Assembly (NCBI GenBank): GCA_039930985.1
Contig: JBDTSV010000067.1
Coordinates: 1-64,000 of the forward strand
Source: CADEED01 sp039930985
GTDB lineage: Bacteria; Pseudomonadota; Gammaproteobacteria; Steroidobacterales; Steroidobacteraceae
DNA length: 64,000 nucleotides
Reading direction: 5' to 3'
Positions 53,084-62,348 of the stretch are shown piece after piece; the first letter of the stretch is position 1; the number at the start of each line of letters is the position of its first letter. Made by a program: the position numbers and the translations under genes. The notes beneath the pieces were generated by a model. It saw only the letters and a program-made list of their open reading frames with translations. It was not told where the DNA came from and did not search any database.

Positions 53084-54607
53084 TTGGATAGCCACTTGGG
53101 CAAGCAGTCGGCACACGAGGCGTTCATTCCTTTCGTCGCCGTCGAGAAGGACGCGCGGCCGCTCTATCGCCAGATCTACGACGGGTATCGCACGGCGATT
53201 CTCGAAGGAAGACTGCGCGCCGGGCAGCAGATTCCCTCGACGCGGGCGCTGGCGCGCGAGCTGGGCATTTCACGCCTGCCGGTGCTGACCGCGTTCGAGC
53301 AACTGCTGCATGAGGGATATCTCGAAGGGCGCGTAGGCTCGGGGACTTTCGTGGCGTCGTCAATACAAGATGGCTCGGTGCATCGGCGAAGCTCGCGCAA
53401 GGTAGATAGCGCGATCCAGCCCGGATCTCGCGCGCGCGACCCACGCGGTCAAAAGGCGGAACTCGGCGCGTTTCGCGTCAGCTTGCCCGCCCTCGATCAC
53501 TTTCCGCAAAAAATTTGGGCGCGGCTCGTCACGCGCCACGCGCGCGGCATGTCGATCGAGCAGATGGCTTACGGCGACCCCGCGGGCTATCTACCGCTGC
53601 GGCACGCCGTGGCCGACTACTTGCGCACGGCCAGGGCGGTCACCTGCGATGCCAGCCAGGTTCTCATTGTCTCGGGATCGCAGATGGCGCTGCATTTGTG
53701 CGCGCGCGTGCTGCTCAAGCCCAAGGATACGATCTACTTCGAAGATCCCGGCTACCCCGGAGCGAGGACAGCCCTGACCGCGACCGGTGCCACGTTGCAA
53801 TCGGTGCCGGTGGACGGGGAGGGACTCATGGTGCAGTCGATGCGCCCCGCAAAGAGTGCGGCACGCGCGGTCTACGTGACGCCATCGCATCAGTATCCGC
53901 TCGGTGTTTCGATGAACGTCGCGCGACGTCTGGAACTGCTGGGCTGGGCACGGCGTAATGAGGCCTGGATCATCGAAGACGACTACGACAGTGACTACCG
54001 CTATTCCAGCCGGCCGCTGGGCGCGCTGCAGGGAATGAACGGCGCGGCCCAGGTCATCTACACCGGAACCTTCAGCAAAGTACTCTTCCCGGCGATGCGC
54101 ATTGGTTACGTGGTGGCGCCTCCATCGCTGGTGGAAAAATTCATCGCGCAGCGCCTGACGCTCGATCTGTTTCCGCAGACGCTCGATCAACTGGTGTTGA
54201 CGGACTTTCTGTGCGAAGGGCATTTTTCGAGGCACGTGCGCCGGATGCGCGCGATTTACCAGAGCCGTCGGAATACGCTGGTGTCTGAGATCGGTAAACA
54301 CTTAGGCGGTCTGTTGACCATCGTCAACGCGGACGCGGGTATGCATCTGACGGCACGGCTGCCGAAGGGTTTCGATGACGTCGAGGTTGTGCGAGTGGCT
54401 CGCGAACGAGGTATCAGCGCGACCGCACTTTCCACCTGCTACATCACCCACATCGGCGACCCTGGCCTGGTCCTGGGGTTTGGCGGCGTTCCGGAAGCGG
54501 AAATCATCCGCGGCGTGCAGACGCTGTGCGGAGTTTTGGCGGATATCGCCAGCCGTGCGCGCGGATCGGTAGCTCGTCTCAAGAAAGGAAAAGGTCAGTA
54601 CGTTTAG
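53084..54607 (+). CDS. MocR-family PLP-dependent regulator
   Basis: A 507-residue regulator with an N-terminal GntR-type winged helix (PLYRQIYDGYRTAILEGRLR, STRALARELGISRLPVLTAF) and a C-terminal aminotransferase-like domain. The PLP lysine is likely in YTGTFSKVLFPAMRIGY. MocR proteins often control vitamin B6 or amino-compound genes next door. The start is TTG at 53084 or a later codon; it is not certain. Confidence 0.88.
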   Translation: MDSHLGKQSAHEAFIPFVAVEKDARPLYRQIYDGYRTAILEGRLRAGQQIPSTRALARELGISRLPVLTAFEQLLHEGYLEGRVGSGTFVASSIQDGSVHRRSSRKVDSAIQPGSRARDPRGQKAELGAFRVSLPALDHFPQKIWARLVTRHARGMSIEQMAYGDPAGYLPLRHAVADYLRTARAVTCDASQVLIVSGSQMALHLCARVLLKPKDTIYFEDPGYPGARTALTATGATLQSVPVDGEGLMVQSMRPAKSAARAVYVTPSHQYPLGVSMNVARRLELLGWARRNEAWIIEDDYDSDYRYSSRPLGALQGMNGAAQVIYTGTFSKVLFPAMRIGYVVAPPSLVEKFIAQRLTLDLFPQTLDQLVLTDFLCEGHFSRHVRRMRAIYQSRRNTLVSEIGKHLGGLLTIVNADAGMHLTARLPKGFDDVEVVRVARERGISATALSTCYITHIGDPGLVLGFGGVPEAEIIRGVQTLCGVLADIASRARGSVARLKKGKGQYV

Positions 54608-54743
54608 ATAGATTCGCTGAACGTCGCCGCGCCGCGGTCGTCCTGGCCCGAGTTCCCTACGCGTGGCGCGTGTATCACCGACGGACTTCGCCTGGGTGGC
54701 GCGCTAGGATGCCAAAGCACCCAGGAAATACCAGGAGGTTGTC

Positions 54744-55133
54744 ATGAGCGATACAGAGATCCGCGAGCGCCTGGAGACACTGACGCAGGCGCTGCGTAAC
54801 AAGGATATCGACGCGCTGATGACGCACTACGCGCCGGACATCGTGGTGTACGACCTCAGGCCACCGCTGGCGGTGCAGAGCGCCGACACCTATCGAAAAA
54901 ACTTCGAACGGTGGTTTGCGTCGATGCAAGGGCCGATCCAATACGACATCAGCGACCTGCGCATTTCGATGAGCGACAGCCACGCCTTCTGTCACTGCCT
55001 GGGTCACGTTCAAGGCACGATGTCCGGAGGCGAGAAGACGGACTATTGGGTGCGCGTCACCACCTGCTTTCAGAAGGCGAACGGGCAGTGGCTGGTCGGA
55101 CACGAGCATGTATCGATGCCAGCGGCGATGTGA
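54744..55133 (+). CDS. SnoaL-like protein
   Basis: A 129-residue NTF2-like protein: LETLTQALRNKDIDALMTHY, APDIVVYDLRPPL and QWLVGHEHVSMP. A strong AGGAGG stands before the ATG. It resembles the ketosteroid-isomerase-like proteins without known activity. The next gene starts seven bases after it. Confidence 0.85.
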   Translation: MSDTEIRERLETLTQALRNKDIDALMTHYAPDIVVYDLRPPLAVQSADTYRKNFERWFASMQGPIQYDISDLRISMSDSHAFCHCLGHVQGTMSGGEKTDYWVRVTTCFQKANGQWLVGHEHVSMPAAM

Positions 55134-55139
55134 GACTTC

Positions 55140-55895
55140 GTGCCCTTCACCATCTCGCACGCCGCCGCTGTCCTGCCGCTGCATCGCTTCAGCAACCACA
55201 AGCTGCCACTGACCGCGTTGATGGTCGGCAGCATGGCGCCGGACTTCGGCTATTTCTTTTCGCAGAACGCGAGCCGCGCCCTCACGCATAGCTTCTCGGG
55301 ACTCTTCTTCTTCTCGCTACCGGTGGGATTGCTCGTATGGCTCTTCTACGTCGCCGTTCTCGAGAAGGCGACGATCACGCTCCTGTCGGATCGCTGGCAC
55401 ACACGATTCGCGCACACCGACGCAGTCACACCGCCACTGATCGCGCGCGCGTCCCTGGCGATAATCCTCGGCGCCATCACCCACCTTCTCTGGGACGCCT
55501 TCACTCATCGCGCCACCTTCGTGACGAACTCGATCCCGGCATTGCTCGCTCCCACGCCCGGACTCGTCTGGTTGCCTATCTACCATCTGCTGCACGGGCT
55601 GAGCTCGGTGGTGGGTCTCGTGATCCTGGTCCGCTGGGCACGGCATCTGCACCGCCAACCCGCACGTTCGCTCATCCGGCCTTACAAGATCAGCGAACGA
55701 ACGCGGGTCGGCGCGCTGTGGCTGCTGCTGATTGCTTCCTTGGTGGCCGGCTTGCTGGACTGGCTGCCGTATGCCCACGCGCGCTACGACGCGCAATTGT
55801 TCTTCGCGGCCGTCGGCAGCATGTCGGGATTCTTCATCGCCTGGTGTTGTGTCGCGGTCGGCATGCGGATCAAGGCGCGGCGAGCTGCGAAGTAG
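55140..55895 (+). CDS. DUF4184-family membrane protein
   Basis: A 251-residue membrane protein opening with FTISHAAAVLPLHRF and with SMAPDFGYF, the DUF4184 signature. About six membrane segments; His and Asp residues in the first helices could bind metal. It starts at a GTG six bases after the SnoaL-like gene and is probably in its operon. Confidence 0.85.
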   Translation: MPFTISHAAAVLPLHRFSNHKLPLTALMVGSMAPDFGYFFSQNASRALTHSFSGLFFFSLPVGLLVWLFYVAVLEKATITLLSDRWHTRFAHTDAVTPPLIARASLAIILGAITHLLWDAFTHRATFVTNSIPALLAPTPGLVWLPIYHLLHGLSSVVGLVILVRWARHLHRQPARSLIRPYKISERTRVGALWLLLIASLVAGLLDWLPYAHARYDAQLFFAAVGSMSGFFIAWCCVAVGMRIKARRAAK

Positions 55896-55924
55896 CGGCC
55901 TTCCGTTTGCTTGCCGAAAAGAAA

Positions 55925-55947
55925 ACGGCGGCCTCGTCGGCCGCCGT
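55925..55947. terminator. bidirectional hairpin between convergent genes
   Basis: Perfect 9-bp arms ACGGCGGCC and GGCCGCCGT around TCGTC. The minus-strand side is followed by TTTTC, so it can end the lipoprotein gene at 55972; the plus side serves the DUF4184 gene. Confidence 0.75.
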
Positions 55948-55971
55948 CTTCTATCCGGAACGCTCGTTCGA

Positions 55972-56589
55972 TTAGTTAGTGCCGGGCGCCGGTGCGGCGA
56001 TGGACGCCACCGCCGTAGTCATGCCGAGCTGAGTCTTCAGCTGGTCGGCCTTGGCCTGAACCGTTCGCCCTTTGCTGGCGGCTTCCAGGGCTTTGCCCGA
56101 GGAGGCGGCAGCCTGCGCTTCCGACCAGGTGACCTTCATGGTCTCGAGATCGGCCTTGGCGGCGTCAAAGGTTGCCTTGGTGATTTCCTTCGGCAGCCTG
56201 GTCGCCGCGAGCTTGTTCACGCGGGTCTGGATGGCCTCGACGGTCTTGGGCACTTCTTCATTCAAAGTCTGCCACTCATTCTGAGCAGCCGCGGCGAGCG
56301 TCTGGCCGGAGACGATGGTCTCGCGCACAGTCTTTTCTTGCGTATTGAAGTCGGGTACGGCGGCGATCACCGCGTCGTAGTCTTTCTTTGCGAAGTCCGC
56401 TTTGATCTTGGCGAGCGACGCTTCAGCCACCTTCAGCTCTTCCGCCGCGTATAGCGTCGCATCCGGGCGATCCTTGGCGAGCGCGGCCTCGGCCTGCTCG
56501 ACGACGCGGGTGGCGGGCTCCTGGTTGCCGCAGCCGGTCATCATCAAAGTCGCAGCCGCGAGCGGGAGGAAAGCTTGGGAAATACGCAT
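55972..56589 (-). CDS. coiled lipoprotein, paralogue of 62349-62948
   Basis: A 205-residue protein with a lipobox MTGC (Cys20) and a long helical body (AEAALAKDRPDATLYAAEEL, QNEWQTLNEEVPKTVEAIQT). The Trp and the spacing match the lipoprotein at 62349. Probably anchored in the outer membrane. It shares the 12-mer CAT(A/C)TGTCCTAC upstream with that gene. Confidence 0.7.
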   Translation of the reverse strand: MRISQAFLPLAAATLMMTGCGNQEPATRVVEQAEAALAKDRPDATLYAAEELKVAEASLAKIKADFAKKDYDAVIAAVPDFNTQEKTVRETIVSGQTLAAAAQNEWQTLNEEVPKTVEAIQTRVNKLAATRLPKEITKATFDAAKADLETMKVTWSEAQAAASSGKALEAASKGRTVQAKADQLKTQLGMTTAVASIAAPAPGTN

Positions 56590-56774
56590 GTGAGACTCCT
56601 TGGACCTGTCGATTGCTAGAGCTCAAAGTAAGCCTGCCTGACAAACAACCCTGTAGGACATATGGGGGCATTTCATCGGCTTCTGCCCGAACGCGCGTGA
56701 GGACCGTCGCTGTGCGGCGACTGGCGGCGCGATTCGCCTGCAATCAGTGCATTCCTGTCCCGCTGCCGGACCGC

Positions 56775-57746
56775 CTAGCGTGGTTTCTCGATGGCCGTCG
56801 CTCGCAGCGCCACCTTGCGCGTATGTCGCAGGACCACCAGCTCACAACCGCGCCCGATGCGCTGCGCATTGAGCGTCTGCTGCAAACGATCGATGCCGGT
56901 GATGATTTCGCCGTCGAAGCTCACGATCAGATCGCCCGATTCGATGCCCGCGACGCTTGCGGGACTGCCGCTTTCGATGCTGCGCACGCGCACGCCGGAT
57001 TCATTGTCTATGCCGTGGTGGCGCGCGATGCGCCGTGCGAGCGGCGCATTCGCGCCCGCCACGCCGAGCCAGCCGCGCCGCACGCGGCCGTGGGCTAACA
57101 ACTGTCCGAGAACCCATTGCGCACTGTCACTGGCCGTCGCGAAGCAGATGCCCTGCGCTCCGGGAATGATGGCGGTGTTCACGCCGATCACTTCGCCGCG
57201 CGCGCTCACCAGCGGCCCGCCGGAGTTGCCGGGGTTCAATGCGGCATCCGTCTGGATCACGTCATCGATCAGGCGGCCGGTGCTGGCGCGCAATGTTCGG
57301 CCCAGCGCGCTCACGACGCCGGCGGTCACGGTGTGATCGAATCCCAGCGGATTGCCAATGGCGATCGCGATCTGACCCATCTTCAGCTGGCTCGACCGGC
57401 CGAATCGCACGTGCGGTGCGCCGCTCGCGCTCACCCGGATCACGGCCAGATCGGAGTCCGGATCATCGCCGACGATGTCGGCCGCGAACCGCTCGTCTTC
57501 CTGGGTGACCACGCGAATCGCGCGTGCGCCGTGCACCACGTGGCTGTTGGTGAGCAGCAGTCCATCGGGCGTGAAGAAGAAGCCGGAGCCACTGCCGCGA
57601 CGCTCACGTCCGTCGCGCTGCGAATTCACGTCGATGTGCACCACGGTGGGCGCCACGGCGTCGGTAGCCGCGGTGACGGCGCTCGAGTAGGCGTCGAGCA
57701 GCTCGCCGTCGTCGGCGGAAGGTAAGGGGGAGAGGGGAGAATCCAC
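56775..57746 (-). CDS. HtrA-like S1C protease with PDZ, no signal peptide
   Basis: A 323-residue trypsin-like protease (His69 in NSHVV, Asp99 in DSDLAV, Ser175 in GNSGGP) with one PDZ domain (VRSIESGSPASVAGIESGDL). DegP-type enzymes usually have a signal or a membrane anchor; none is visible here, so it may act in the cytosol or have another start. Confidence 0.88.
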   Translation of the reverse strand: MDSPLSPLPSADDGELLDAYSSAVTAATDAVAPTVVHIDVNSQRDGRERRGSGSGFFFTPDGLLLTNSHVVHGARAIRVVTQEDERFAADIVGDDPDSDLAVIRVSASGAPHVRFGRSSQLKMGQIAIAIGNPLGFDHTVTAGVVSALGRTLRASTGRLIDDVIQTDAALNPGNSGGPLVSARGEVIGVNTAIIPGAQGICFATASDSAQWVLGQLLAHGRVRRGWLGVAGANAPLARRIARHHGIDNESGVRVRSIESGSPASVAGIESGDLIVSFDGEIITGIDRLQQTLNAQRIGRGCELVVLRHTRKVALRATAIEKPR

Positions 57747-57927
57747 GCTGGACGCTGTGTTTGGGCGTCAGCGCGGGAATCAAGCGTGCCGACCCGGAGG
57801 CAGCCGCATTGGACCGCTGAAACTTTTACACGTCGCGAACCACCGACACGTTTTTCGGACTGGCTCCTACTGGCGACAGGTGCCGTGCGGGTTAACGTTG
57901 CGCCTCGAAAATCGAGGAGGAATCGTC

Positions 57928-58119
57928 ATGGCACGCATCCAGCGAGTAGCGCAATACATTCAGCGACTTGCCTATGAGAGTCTGATTCAGAACGAGGAAC
58001 CGGAAGAGCGCCCGGCCGACGCGCAGGCGCGGCTACCGGAGCGGCCGCCAAACTACCCCGTCTGGAATGCCACGTCGTTCTCCTCTTACGTGCCGTTCAG
58101 CGGCCCGAAAGACAGCTGA
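57928..58119 (+). CDS. small protein (63 aa)
   Basis: A 63-residue protein with a strong ribosome site (GAGGAGG) seven bases before the ATG at 57928. N-terminal amphipathic helix (MARIQRVAQYIQRLAYESLI) and a Pro-rich tail. No family is recognised. The good ribosome site is the main support. Confidence 0.55.
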   Translation: MARIQRVAQYIQRLAYESLIQNEEPEERPADAQARLPERPPNYPVWNATSFSSYVPFSGPKDS

Positions 58120-58192
58120 TCGACGCGTCGGCCGGCGCCTACTGGGCCTTGTGTCACGGAACGCTGAGCCGATGCGGCTCTATGCTCGGCGC

Positions 58193-58441
58193 ATGACCGA
58201 CGTTGCCACTATTGCCGCCATCCCGAGCGCGCTGCAAAGCGCGACCGAATCAATTCACCGGGCCGTCAAAACCCTGGAGAAGGACGCGGGCGTAGTTGCG
58301 AAATCGTCGGCGATCCAATCCGGCGATACCGTTGCGGCGCTGGTCGATTCGCGTCAGCAGCTGCTGTACACGCGCGCCGCGGCGAAGATCATCCTTGCAT
58401 CCGACGAGATGACGAAGAGCCTGCTCGACATCCGCGCCTGA
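58193..58441 (+). CDS. flagellar-rod-C-terminus-like small protein
   Basis: An 82-residue protein. The end DTVAALVDSRQQLLYTRAAA and KIILASDEMTKSLLDI has the pattern of the C-terminus of flagellar rod and hook proteins, and the N-terminus AAIPSALQSATESIHRAV also fits. There are no flagellar genes in the window. The start could be the ATG at 58172 instead. Confidence 0.55.
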   Translation: MTDVATIAAIPSALQSATESIHRAVKTLEKDAGVVAKSSAIQSGDTVAALVDSRQQLLYTRAAAKIILASDEMTKSLLDIRA

Positions 58442-58464
58442 CCGGGCGCAATTTCGTTTCGCAG

Positions 58465-59895
58465 TCACAGAACTTCCCCCAATCGGCGGATGCCTTCGCG
58501 GATCTCGGCTTCCTTCATGCGCGAGAATCCCAGCATCAATCCGCTTCTCCTGGATTTGCCGACAAAGTATTGCGACACGCCGTAGACGCCGACACCGCGC
58601 GCGGCCGCTTTTCCGATCACGGTGTTTTCCGCGACCTGCCGGCGCGGCCACAGGACCACATGCGCTCCGGCGCCGTCACCGGTGATCTCGACGCGGTCGC
58701 CAAGATACCTCGCGACGGACTCGAGCAGCACGTCGCGGCGAGCGGTGTTTCGGCGCCGCACGCGGCGCAAATGCCGCTCGTACATGCCGGTGCTGATGAA
58801 CTCGGCGAGCGCTTCCTGTTCGAGGGTGGCGGTGTGCCGGTCGCAGAGCCACTTCGCGGAACTGAAGGTGGCCACCAGCGCGGGCGGCACCACCAGATAG
58901 CCGATGCGCAGCGCCGCGAAGATCGTGCGCGAAAACGTGCCGACGTAGAGTACGCGGCCATCCGAGTCCAGCCCTTGCAGTGATTCGAGCGGCTGCGCGC
59001 CGCAGTGAAATTCGCCGTCGTAGTCGTCCTCGACGATCAGCGCGTCGTTGCGCCGGGACCAGTCGAGCAGCGCCATGCGCCGCGCCAGCGTCAGTACCAC
59101 GCCGGTCGGAAACTGATGTGACGGCGTGACGAAAGCCACGCGCGCGTCTGCCGGGAGCCGTGCGGTGTCGATGCCGTCGCGGTCGACCGGCACCGGGCAC
59201 AAGCGCGCGCCCGCGGCGCGGAGAATTTCGCGCGTGCCCTGATAGTTAGGGTCTTCGATGGCGACGCGGTTGCCGCGTTCGACGAGTACGCGCACGATCA
59301 GGTCGAGCGCCTGCTGCGAGCCATTGACCACGATCACCTGCGACGGATCGCAGTCGACCGCACGCGACCGTCGCAGGTGAACGGAAATCGCGTGGCGCAG
59401 CGCCAGGCTCCCGGCCGCGGGCCCGTAGTCGAGTTGACGGGAGCTCTTGCGGGCGTGCCGCAGCAGGGTGCGCCGCCAGGATTCGAAGGGGAACGTGGCG
59501 ACGTCGCTGCGTCCATAAGAGAAATCGTAGCGCGGCGGCGCCGGAGATTTTCCGGGAACGACAATGCTGGCGGCGGCGGCCTCCATCGCGGCGCCAAACC
59601 GGGACAGCCGTCCCTTGTGCGTGCTGGCGCGACCGGCGGGCCGGCGCGCGCTCAACCCCTCGGCGACGAAGGTGCCGGAGCCCGCGCGACCCGCCACGAA
59701 ACCTTCGGCGAGCAGGTGTTCATAGGCGAGCACGACGGCAGTGCGCGATACCTGCAGACGCTCGGCCAGTTCCCGTGTGGACGGCAGGCGCTCGCGTCCG
59801 CGCAGGGTGCCGCGCAGGATCGAGTCGCGAAACCATTGATAGATCTGCCGCGACAGCGGCCCGCCGGTTCGGGAAAGTGGTATGGCGGATGGCAC
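58465..59895 (-). CDS. MocR/PdxR-family PLP-dependent regulator
   Basis: A 476-residue regulator with a GntR-type domain (LSRQIYQWFRDSILRGTLRG, STRELAERLQVSRTAVVLAY) and an aminotransferase-like domain (IVVNGSQQALDLI, LYVGTFSRTIFAALRIGYLV). In the last motif the usual PLP lysine (TFSK) is an Arg (TFSR), so PLP cannot bind covalently in the normal way. Divergent from the gene at 59943. Confidence 0.85.
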   Translation of the reverse strand: MPSAIPLSRTGGPLSRQIYQWFRDSILRGTLRGRERLPSTRELAERLQVSRTAVVLAYEHLLAEGFVAGRAGSGTFVAEGLSARRPAGRASTHKGRLSRFGAAMEAAAASIVVPGKSPAPPRYDFSYGRSDVATFPFESWRRTLLRHARKSSRQLDYGPAAGSLALRHAISVHLRRSRAVDCDPSQVIVVNGSQQALDLIVRVLVERGNRVAIEDPNYQGTREILRAAGARLCPVPVDRDGIDTARLPADARVAFVTPSHQFPTGVVLTLARRMALLDWSRRNDALIVEDDYDGEFHCGAQPLESLQGLDSDGRVLYVGTFSRTIFAALRIGYLVVPPALVATFSSAKWLCDRHTATLEQEALAEFISTGMYERHLRRVRRRNTARRDVLLESVARYLGDRVEITGDGAGAHVVLWPRRQVAENTVIGKAAARGVGVYGVSQYFVGKSRRSGLMLGFSRMKEAEIREGIRRLGEVL

Positions 59896-59942
59896 AAAAA
59901 GCGGTCCTTTGTAAAAACCAGTGTGTCAGGCACGCTCGCAGG

Positions 59943-60518
59943 ATGAAAGCTCACAGTGTTCTGCGGATGGTCCTCGTGGTTTGCGGGCTGGCGCTCGGCC
60001 CTTCGCCCGGCATGGCTGCGGAGGCATCGACCAAGGAGCGCGACGCGACGCGCGACTTCGATTTCCATATCGGCACCTGGAAAACCCATCTGTCGCGACT
60101 CAAGAATCCGCTGAGTGGATCGACGACCTGGGTGCAGTACGACGGCGCCACCGTGGTTCGCAAAGTCTGGAACGGCAGCGCCAACCTGGTCGAGCTCACC
60201 GCTGACGGACCTGCGGGGCATATCGAAGCGCTGAGCCTGCGGCTGTTCAACCCGGAGTCGAAGCAGTGGAGCCTGAACTTCTCGAGCGTCAGGTCCGGGA
60301 CCATGAGCCCGCCGTCCATCGGCGAATTCAAGAATGGGCGCGGCGAGTTCTATTCGCAGGAAACGCTTGATGGCCGTGCCATCCTCGTTCGCTTCGTGAT
60401 CCATGACATCACCGCCAGCGCGGTTCATTTCGAGCAGGCGTTCTCCGCGGATGGCGGCAAGAGCTGGGAAGTGAACTGGGTGGCGGTGGATACGCGCGAG
60501 AGCCCGCGATCGCCCTGA
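59943..60518 (+). CDS. secreted DUF1579-like protein
   Basis: A 191-residue exported protein with a signal peptide ending near GMAAEA. The core DFDFHIGTWKTHLSRLKNPL, then VRKVWNGSANLVEL, fits the DUF1579-type beta-barrel proteins. It stands divergent from a MocR regulator gene, which may control it. Confidence 0.65.
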   Translation: MKAHSVLRMVLVVCGLALGPSPGMAAEASTKERDATRDFDFHIGTWKTHLSRLKNPLSGSTTWVQYDGATVVRKVWNGSANLVELTADGPAGHIEALSLRLFNPESKQWSLNFSSVRSGTMSPPSIGEFKNGRGEFYSQETLDGRAILVRFVIHDITASAVHFEQAFSADGGKSWEVNWVAVDTRESPRSP

Positions 60519-60549
60519 ACCTTCGGTCGGCGGCCGACTCCAATGCGGT

Positions 60550-60894
60550 ATGAAAACCCGACACTGCCTGGTGGCACTTGCCGTGATCGCTGCGCCGCAA
60601 GCAGATGTTCACGGTCTCACGGTTCCGTCCGCCTCGGATGGGCCCATCCGGCTGCTGACCTGCAATGTCTCTGCGCAAGGCATTCTCGAGGCTTCGGTCG
60701 AGAGCCAGGCTGACGATGCCATGGACTGCTCGATCCGCTGCAATTACGAATTGGGCGACAAGATGTTTTCGCACGTCTTCAGCGTCACGATCCCGAAACG
60801 ATTTCAGGGGCGCGTCGGCCGGTTCGACACCAACGGCGCCAAGCCTGGCAACTATTCCGGCGATCTTGGCACCTGCAGGGGGAGCCCGGCGTGA
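60550..60894 (+). CDS. secreted small protein, Cys-containing
   Basis: A 114-residue protein with a leader (CLVALAVIAAPQADVHG) and four Cys after it (LLTCNVSA, DCSIRCNY, LGTCRG) that could form two disulfides. No family is recognised. Confidence 0.55.
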   Translation: MKTRHCLVALAVIAAPQADVHGLTVPSASDGPIRLLTCNVSAQGILEASVESQADDAMDCSIRCNYELGDKMFSHVFSVTIPKRFQGRVGRFDTNGAKPGNYSGDLGTCRGSPA

Positions 60895-60968
60895 GCCGTT
60901 ATGCCGTCATAACCTTTGGTTTTCGCCTGCGCGTTGACAGGCGCGCGCGCCGCACGTAATTTCGACGC

Positions 60969-61031
60969 GTGCTCAACTTCTGCAAACGCTATTACTCGTG
61001 GCAACCACTCGACGTGGAGGCAGGCGATTGA
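60969..61031 (+). other. possible leader ORF before a terminator
   Basis: A GTG-started 20-residue ORF (MLNFCKRYYSWQPLDVEAGD) lies between the small secreted protein and a terminator-like hairpin at 61067-61091. The arrangement of leader peptide and terminator recalls an attenuator, but the downstream gene is a GNAT acetyltransferase, not a biosynthetic gene. Confidence 0.2.
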
Positions 61032-61066
61032 GCGCGTGAGACAGACGTAACACTCAACCGAAACCA

Positions 61067-61091
61067 GCCTCCCTAGCGGAGGCGTTTTTTT
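61067..61091 (+). terminator. terminator or attenuator before GNAT gene
   Basis: GCCTCC and GGAGGC around CTAGC form the stem, followed by a run of seven T. It lies 39 bases before the GNAT start. Confidence 0.75.
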
Positions 61092-61129
61092 GTTCGCGTC
61101 CGCCGGGGAAGGCCAACCAAGGACGCGAT

Positions 61130-61669
61130 ATGCCAACTCCAGATCGACTCGAACTACGCCCTATTGAGCCGGCCGATGTGCCGGCCTTGCTCGACATCAT
61201 CGCGACGACGCGCGGCGAATACGCCATCGGCGAGCGCGGCGTGGAATTGCTCGAACCCGCCGATCACGCGCTGTACGCAAACTACCAGCGCCAGCGCACG
61301 CTCTACTTCGTCGCCGTGCTAGGCGGGGAAATCGTGGGCGGGGCAGGTGTGGCACCGCTCGCCGGCGCCGATCCCCTGACCTGCGAGTTGCAGCGCATGT
61401 ACCTGCGGGGGGACGCCCGCGGCCGTGGCATCGGCGATGCGCTGCTCGAGCGCTGCCTGGCGGCGGCCAGGCAATTCCTCTACGTGCGGTGCTACCTCGA
61501 GACGGTCACGCAAATGACCGCGGCGCTCGAGTTCTATGGCCGGCACGGATTTCGCGACCTCAGGGCGCCGCTCGGGCGCACGGGTCACGAGCACAACGAC
61601 CGCTGGATGATGCGTCCGCTGCGCGCATCGGCGCGTGAGGCAATTCAGCAGGGCGCGATGACTGGCTAG
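61130..61669 (+). CDS. GNAT-family N-acetyltransferase
   Basis: A 179-residue acetyltransferase with the acetyl-CoA motif RGDARGRGIGDALLERCLAA and the C-terminal YGRHGFRDL stretch. The substrate is not clear. Its stop overlaps the stop of the convergent acidic-protein gene (CTAG). Confidence 0.9.
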   Translation: MPTPDRLELRPIEPADVPALLDIIATTRGEYAIGERGVELLEPADHALYANYQRQRTLYFVAVLGGEIVGGAGVAPLAGADPLTCELQRMYLRGDARGRGIGDALLERCLAAARQFLYVRCYLETVTQMTAALEFYGRHGFRDLRAPLGRTGHEHNDRWMMRPLRASAREAIQQGAMTG

Positions 61670-62019
61670 TCGAGATCCAAGCCCAGTTGTGCGCGGACTT
61701 CGGCGTCGATCTCTTCGTCCGTGACGCCGAGCTGCGCCTCTTCCGCCTGGTCAAGACCGCCGCCGAGTCCGGCGTCCTCGGACGAGACGATGCCATCGGC
61801 AGCGATGTCGGCGTCCAGGGAGTCCTCGTTTTCCACGCTGGCGCGTTCTCCGGTGCCGTTGCGATCGCTGGTGCTGTCCAGGCCTCCGACACCGATCATG
61901 TCGGCGCCGGTGTCGGAGCTGTCGCTGGGTCCGAGCGAGCGTATGTCGTGGCCCTTGGGAATCTCGTTTCCGGATTCGTCGAGAAGCGCGTCGATATCAA
62001 CAGGTTTTGGTTTTGCCAT
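61666..62019 (-). CDS. acidic protein (117 aa)
   Basis: A 117-residue, strongly acidic protein with no predicted fold; the tail LGVTDEEIDAEVRAQLGLDL resembles the one at 6895-7050, as does the GTGE stretch (DRNGTGERA, compare ERNGTGEQA). It may be part of a small family. It shares the strand with 62051 and 62349. Confidence 0.6.
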   Translation of the reverse strand: MAKPKPVDIDALLDESGNEIPKGHDIRSLGPSDSSDTGADMIGVGGLDSTSDRNGTGERASVENEDSLDADIAADGIVSSEDAGLGGGLDQAEEAQLGVTDEEIDAEVRAQLGLDLD

Positions 62020-62050
62020 GATTGCCTTCCGTTGCTGCGTTCCGTGAGAT

Positions 62051-62284
62051 TCAGGTGGTGAGCTGTTCGCTCAGCACCTTCTTGAATTCCTGCATGGCCT
62101 GAGCCACGTCTTTGTCGATCGTCGGCTCGATCTTCACGCCCTTGTTGGACACGCGGGTGGTGGAGCCGGGCTTGTGCTCGAGGTCCTGCATGTCGATGAC
62201 CGGCGTGTCGATCTGCAGCGGCTCCGCCGGATGAGGCGGCGGTTCGTCTTCTGGAACAGGATCGGGCTGAGGTTTCTCCGCCAT
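62051..62284 (-). CDS. small Pro-rich protein (77 aa)
   Basis: A 77-residue protein with a Pro/Glu-rich first half and a helical tail (TIDKDVAQAMQEFKKVLSEQ). No family is recognised. It lies 31 bases before the acidic protein gene on the same strand and may be co-transcribed. Confidence 0.55.
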   Translation of the reverse strand: MAEKPQPDPVPEDEPPPHPAEPLQIDTPVIDMQDLEHKPGSTTRVSNKGVKIEPTIDKDVAQAMQEFKKVLSEQLTT

Positions 62285-62299
62285 GATTTCCTCGCAAAC

Positions 62300-62326
62300 G
62301 TCCGGGAGCCGCTCGGGCTCCCGGAC
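62300..62326. terminator. hairpin downstream of lipoprotein gene
   Basis: Perfect 11-bp arms GTCCGGGAGCC and GGCTCCCGGAC around GCTCG. It lies 22 bases beyond the stop of the gene at 62349 (minus strand) and could end it. Confidence 0.7.
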
Positions 62327-62348
62327 TTTTCTATCTGGACAGCGGCGA

